A stretch of DNA of 64,000 nucleotides from Bathymodiolus brooksi. Taxonomy: Eukaryota > Mollusca > Bivalvia > Mytilida > Modiolidae. The stretch lies in NCBI GenBank assembly GCA_963680875.1, contig OY804576.1, forward strand, positions 79,985,668 to 80,049,667. Reading direction: 5' to 3'. The notes beneath the pieces were generated by a model that had not been told where the DNA came from, ran no database searches, and saw nothing but the letters and a program-made list of their open reading frames with translations. Made by a program: the position numbers and the translations under genes. Below are positions 61,380 to 64,000 of the stretch, in pieces. The first letter of the stretch is position 1. Every line of letters begins with the position of its first letter.

Positions 61380-64000
61380 TAATTTTTTAAAGCACTATTA
61401 ATAAATGAGGGCGAAAGGGAATCTATGTCAAACAATGAATTTACTGAACATTTCTCTAGATTTGCTGATAGATCTTTAATACATTATGAACATATGTTAT
61501 TATTTGGTGACCTGAATTTTGACATGCTCAATTCAGATAAAAGTGCTACCTTGAATGATTTCTGTGATATTTTCAATCTATCACAACTTGTTAATGGTCC
61601 AACCTGTTTCAAAAAGGGCTGTATCCCATCACTAGTAGATGTAATAATGACAAACAAGAAATCATTATGTTTTAAGTCACAAAATGTTCCAACAGGTGTC
61701 AGTGACTGCCATAACATTATAAGTACTGTTATCAAAGGTGAAGTTCTTCACGAACCAAAAAAGCTCAGGTATAATAGAAGTTACAAGACTTTTGATATTG
61801 AAAATTTCGATGATGATATAGAACAAATTAAGATCAATCAAACATGTCATGAAGTAGATTCTGTTTATAATGAATATGAAAAAGATTTTATCAATGTGTT
61901 AAACAAACATGCTCCAATTAAATCTAGATATCAAAGAAAAAAACCATTACCATGTATGAATCAGGAGCTCAGAAGAGCTGTATACAGAAAACAAATGCTA
62001 TATTCTTAATTTACAAAATGTTGGGGAAAATTCAGAAAGCAAAGAAATTTTGTAACCAAATTGAAAAGAAAATCAATGAAAACATACTTTTCAGAACGTT
62101 GCTCTGGGGGAACAAAATCGGGCAACTTTTGGAAAACTATTAAGCCATTCTTTTCGAAAAAGGGGTCCAGTGGAGAACAAAAAATTGTGCTTAATGAATC
62201 TGACAAGATTGTAAATGATCAAAAAGAAGTAGCCAATCACTTTAATAATTTTTTCTCTACTGTAGCTGAGAATATAGGAAAAGATACTGTTTACGACCCT
62301 TCTGATCATCCAAGTTTAATAGAAATAAAGAAACAAAATGATTGCACAAACAAATTTGTTTTTGGAAAGGTAACAACAAATAAAGTTGAAAAGATTATAA
62401 ATAATATCAACATCAAAAAAGCAACAGGTGCTGATGGTATACCTGCCAAAATAATAAAATGTAGTAAATCTATTATTGCACCTCAGATTACAAGTATTTT
62501 AAATATGTCAATAGATCAGTGTTTTTCCGGATAAATTAAAGAAAGCACAAGTAACACCTTTATATAAAAAGAATGATCCACTTTTGAAGACTAACTACAG
62601 ACCCGTAAGTGTACTATGTATTTTTTCAAAGATTTTTGAGAACATTTTAGAACAGCAATTGTCTGATTTTTTTGAAAATATTTTTAATCCTTATTTATGT
62701 GCTTTTAGAAGAGGTCATGGATGTCAGACAACCCTGCTCAGGTTATTAGAAGACTGGCGGAATGCCCTTGAAAAAAATCAGTATGTTGCCGCAGTCCTAA
62801 TGGATCTTTCCAAGGAATTTGATTGCCTAACCCATGATATTTTATTGGATAAACTTTCGGCCTATGGTATGTCCACTGATTCTGTATCCCTTCTCGAGTC
62901 CTACCTATCAAATAGGAAACAACAAATTAAAATTAATGGTATCCTGAGCAGTTGGTCTGACATCCAAAAAGGGGTACCCCAAGGGTCAATCTTGGGGCCT
63001 CTACTTTTTAATGTCTTTATTAATATTTTTTATTTTGTAAAAAAGGGTACTTTATATAATTATGCGGATGACAATACTTTGTCTTATGGTCATCCTGATT
63101 TTAATGTACTTACCTCAGTTTTAGAATCAGAGTCAAATGCTCTTATTAATTGGTTTAAAGTTAACAAAATGCAGGCTAATCCAGATAAATTTCAGGTACT
63201 TGCAGTTGGGAAGAAGACTTTTGACAAAAACATGAAGATTTGTATACAGAATTCTACACTTTCATGTGAAGAGACAGTAAAACTTTTAGGAATTGAAATA
63301 GATTATCAATTAAATTTTGACATTCACATCAGTTCAATCTGTAGGAAGGCATCACAGCAACTGAATATACTTAAACGTTTGGGCCAATATTTAGACAGAT
63401 TAAGCAAATTAACTATATTCCACACTTTCATTCTCAGTAACTTTAACTTCTGCCCTTTGGCTTGGCATTTTTGTACCGATAAAAATTCAAAAAAATTAGA
63501 GAAAGTGCAGGAAAGAGCACTTCGCTTTGTATACGATGACTACACCAGTTCATATATCAACCTTCTTGAAAAAGCTCTAGTGCCCTCCTTACAGATCAGA
63601 CGTATTAGGACAATGGCCTTGGAGACATATAAAATTGTTAACAAATTAGCTCCTGTATGCCTTCATGATTTAGTTAATGTGAAGAATTCTAAATATGCTT
63701 TCAGGTATTCGAACATATTAGATGTACCTCAAGTTAGAACTACAAGGTATGGCAAAAAATCATTCATGTTTGCAGCTGCAACTCTGTGGAACGACCTTCC
63801 GAACCATTTCAGAACTGAAAACAGTTTCAACCACTTTAAAAGTTTGATTCCGTCCTGGAATGGCTCAGTATGTCGTTGTTCTGCATGCAGATAACATATT
63901 CAGCTTTCTGTTTTATTTCTAGTGCTTTTTCCAAGTTTTAATGCTGCTTAGTTATTTTATGTTTGCTTGATATTGCTTCAGCATGTTTTAGTATGTCTTT
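61380..64000 (+). pseudogene. 5'-truncated non-LTR retrotransposon (CR1/Jockey-like), inactive
   Basis: Segment 1 (61425-62009): C-terminal part of an APE-type endonuclease, with GDLNFDM at 28-34 and GVSDCHNI at 91-98. After one stop (62007-62009) the same frame continues to 62534: linker and start of the reverse transcriptase (ATGADGIPAKIIKCS). A one-base shift in the T-run near 62522 moves the frame. Segment 2 (62584-63894): YRPVSVL; MDLSKEFD (73-80, usually KAFD); GVPQGSILGP (130-139); YADD (160-163); and a C-terminal CRCSACR. A 3' UTR continues to the window end. Upstream endonuclease residues are absent, so the copy is truncated. The two lesions are as described; no repaired protein is given. 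Clade is by overall feel only. Confidence 0.85.

Overview
The window is metazoan nuclear DNA. It is AT-rich and intron-rich, with split genes that have GT-AG junctions, and it is dominated by transposable elements and tandem repeats. Two conserved animal genes are recognisable, both on the minus strand. Interspersed sequences at about 5.89-6.17 kb and 37.86-38.15 kb look to me like repeats common in mussels (Mytilida). Together with the SINE tail families this points to a bivalve mollusc, probably a mytilid. That assignment comes from memory and was not searched.

Left end (1-5.6 kb): a 47-bp minisatellite with higher-order structure fills 1-2.5 kb. It lies beyond the last visible exon of a Dispatched-like gene (sterol-sensing-domain RND transporter, Hedgehog-release family). 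Two coding exons are visible (3941-5596 and 2648-2875) and the gene continues off the left edge, so the minisatellite is probably intronic.

Middle left (5.6-29.9 kb): no cellular gene was recognised. The region holds a full-length tRNA-derived SINE, an (ATTC)n microsatellite, and a 3.84-kb terminal-inverted-repeat (TIR) element whose broken ORF resembles an XPG/FEN1-type nuclease plus zinc-binding modules (Academ-like). It also holds a 1.23-kb foldback palindrome with a 9-bp target duplication, a MULE-like deletion derivative with a perfect 9-bp target duplication, TA-flanked MITEs, hAT-like non-autonomous elements, and elements whose core is a short tandem array and whose ends are complementary.

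Right half (29.9-57.0 kb): a WDR43/UTP5 gene (ribosome biogenesis, small-subunit processome). I reconstructed 15 coding exons from splice sites and reading phase; they join without a phase conflict into 574 residues plus a stop codon. The first exon or exons were not found. The introns carry a 4.9-kb array of 166-bp monomers, three near-identical 1.2-kb TA-flanked elements (two of them here), a 61-bp perfect hairpin, many SINEs and a second Academ-like copy. A perfect 109-bp tandem duplication copies the penultimate exon's acceptor and would change the C-terminus if the upstream copy were used.

Right end (57-64 kb): a transposon-type zinc-finger exon, two hAT-like non-autonomous elements, and a 5'-truncated non-LTR retrotransposon with one stop and one frameshift. 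The two cellular genes are functionally unrelated. Most of the sequence is a record of nested insertions, several of which can be dated relative to each other.
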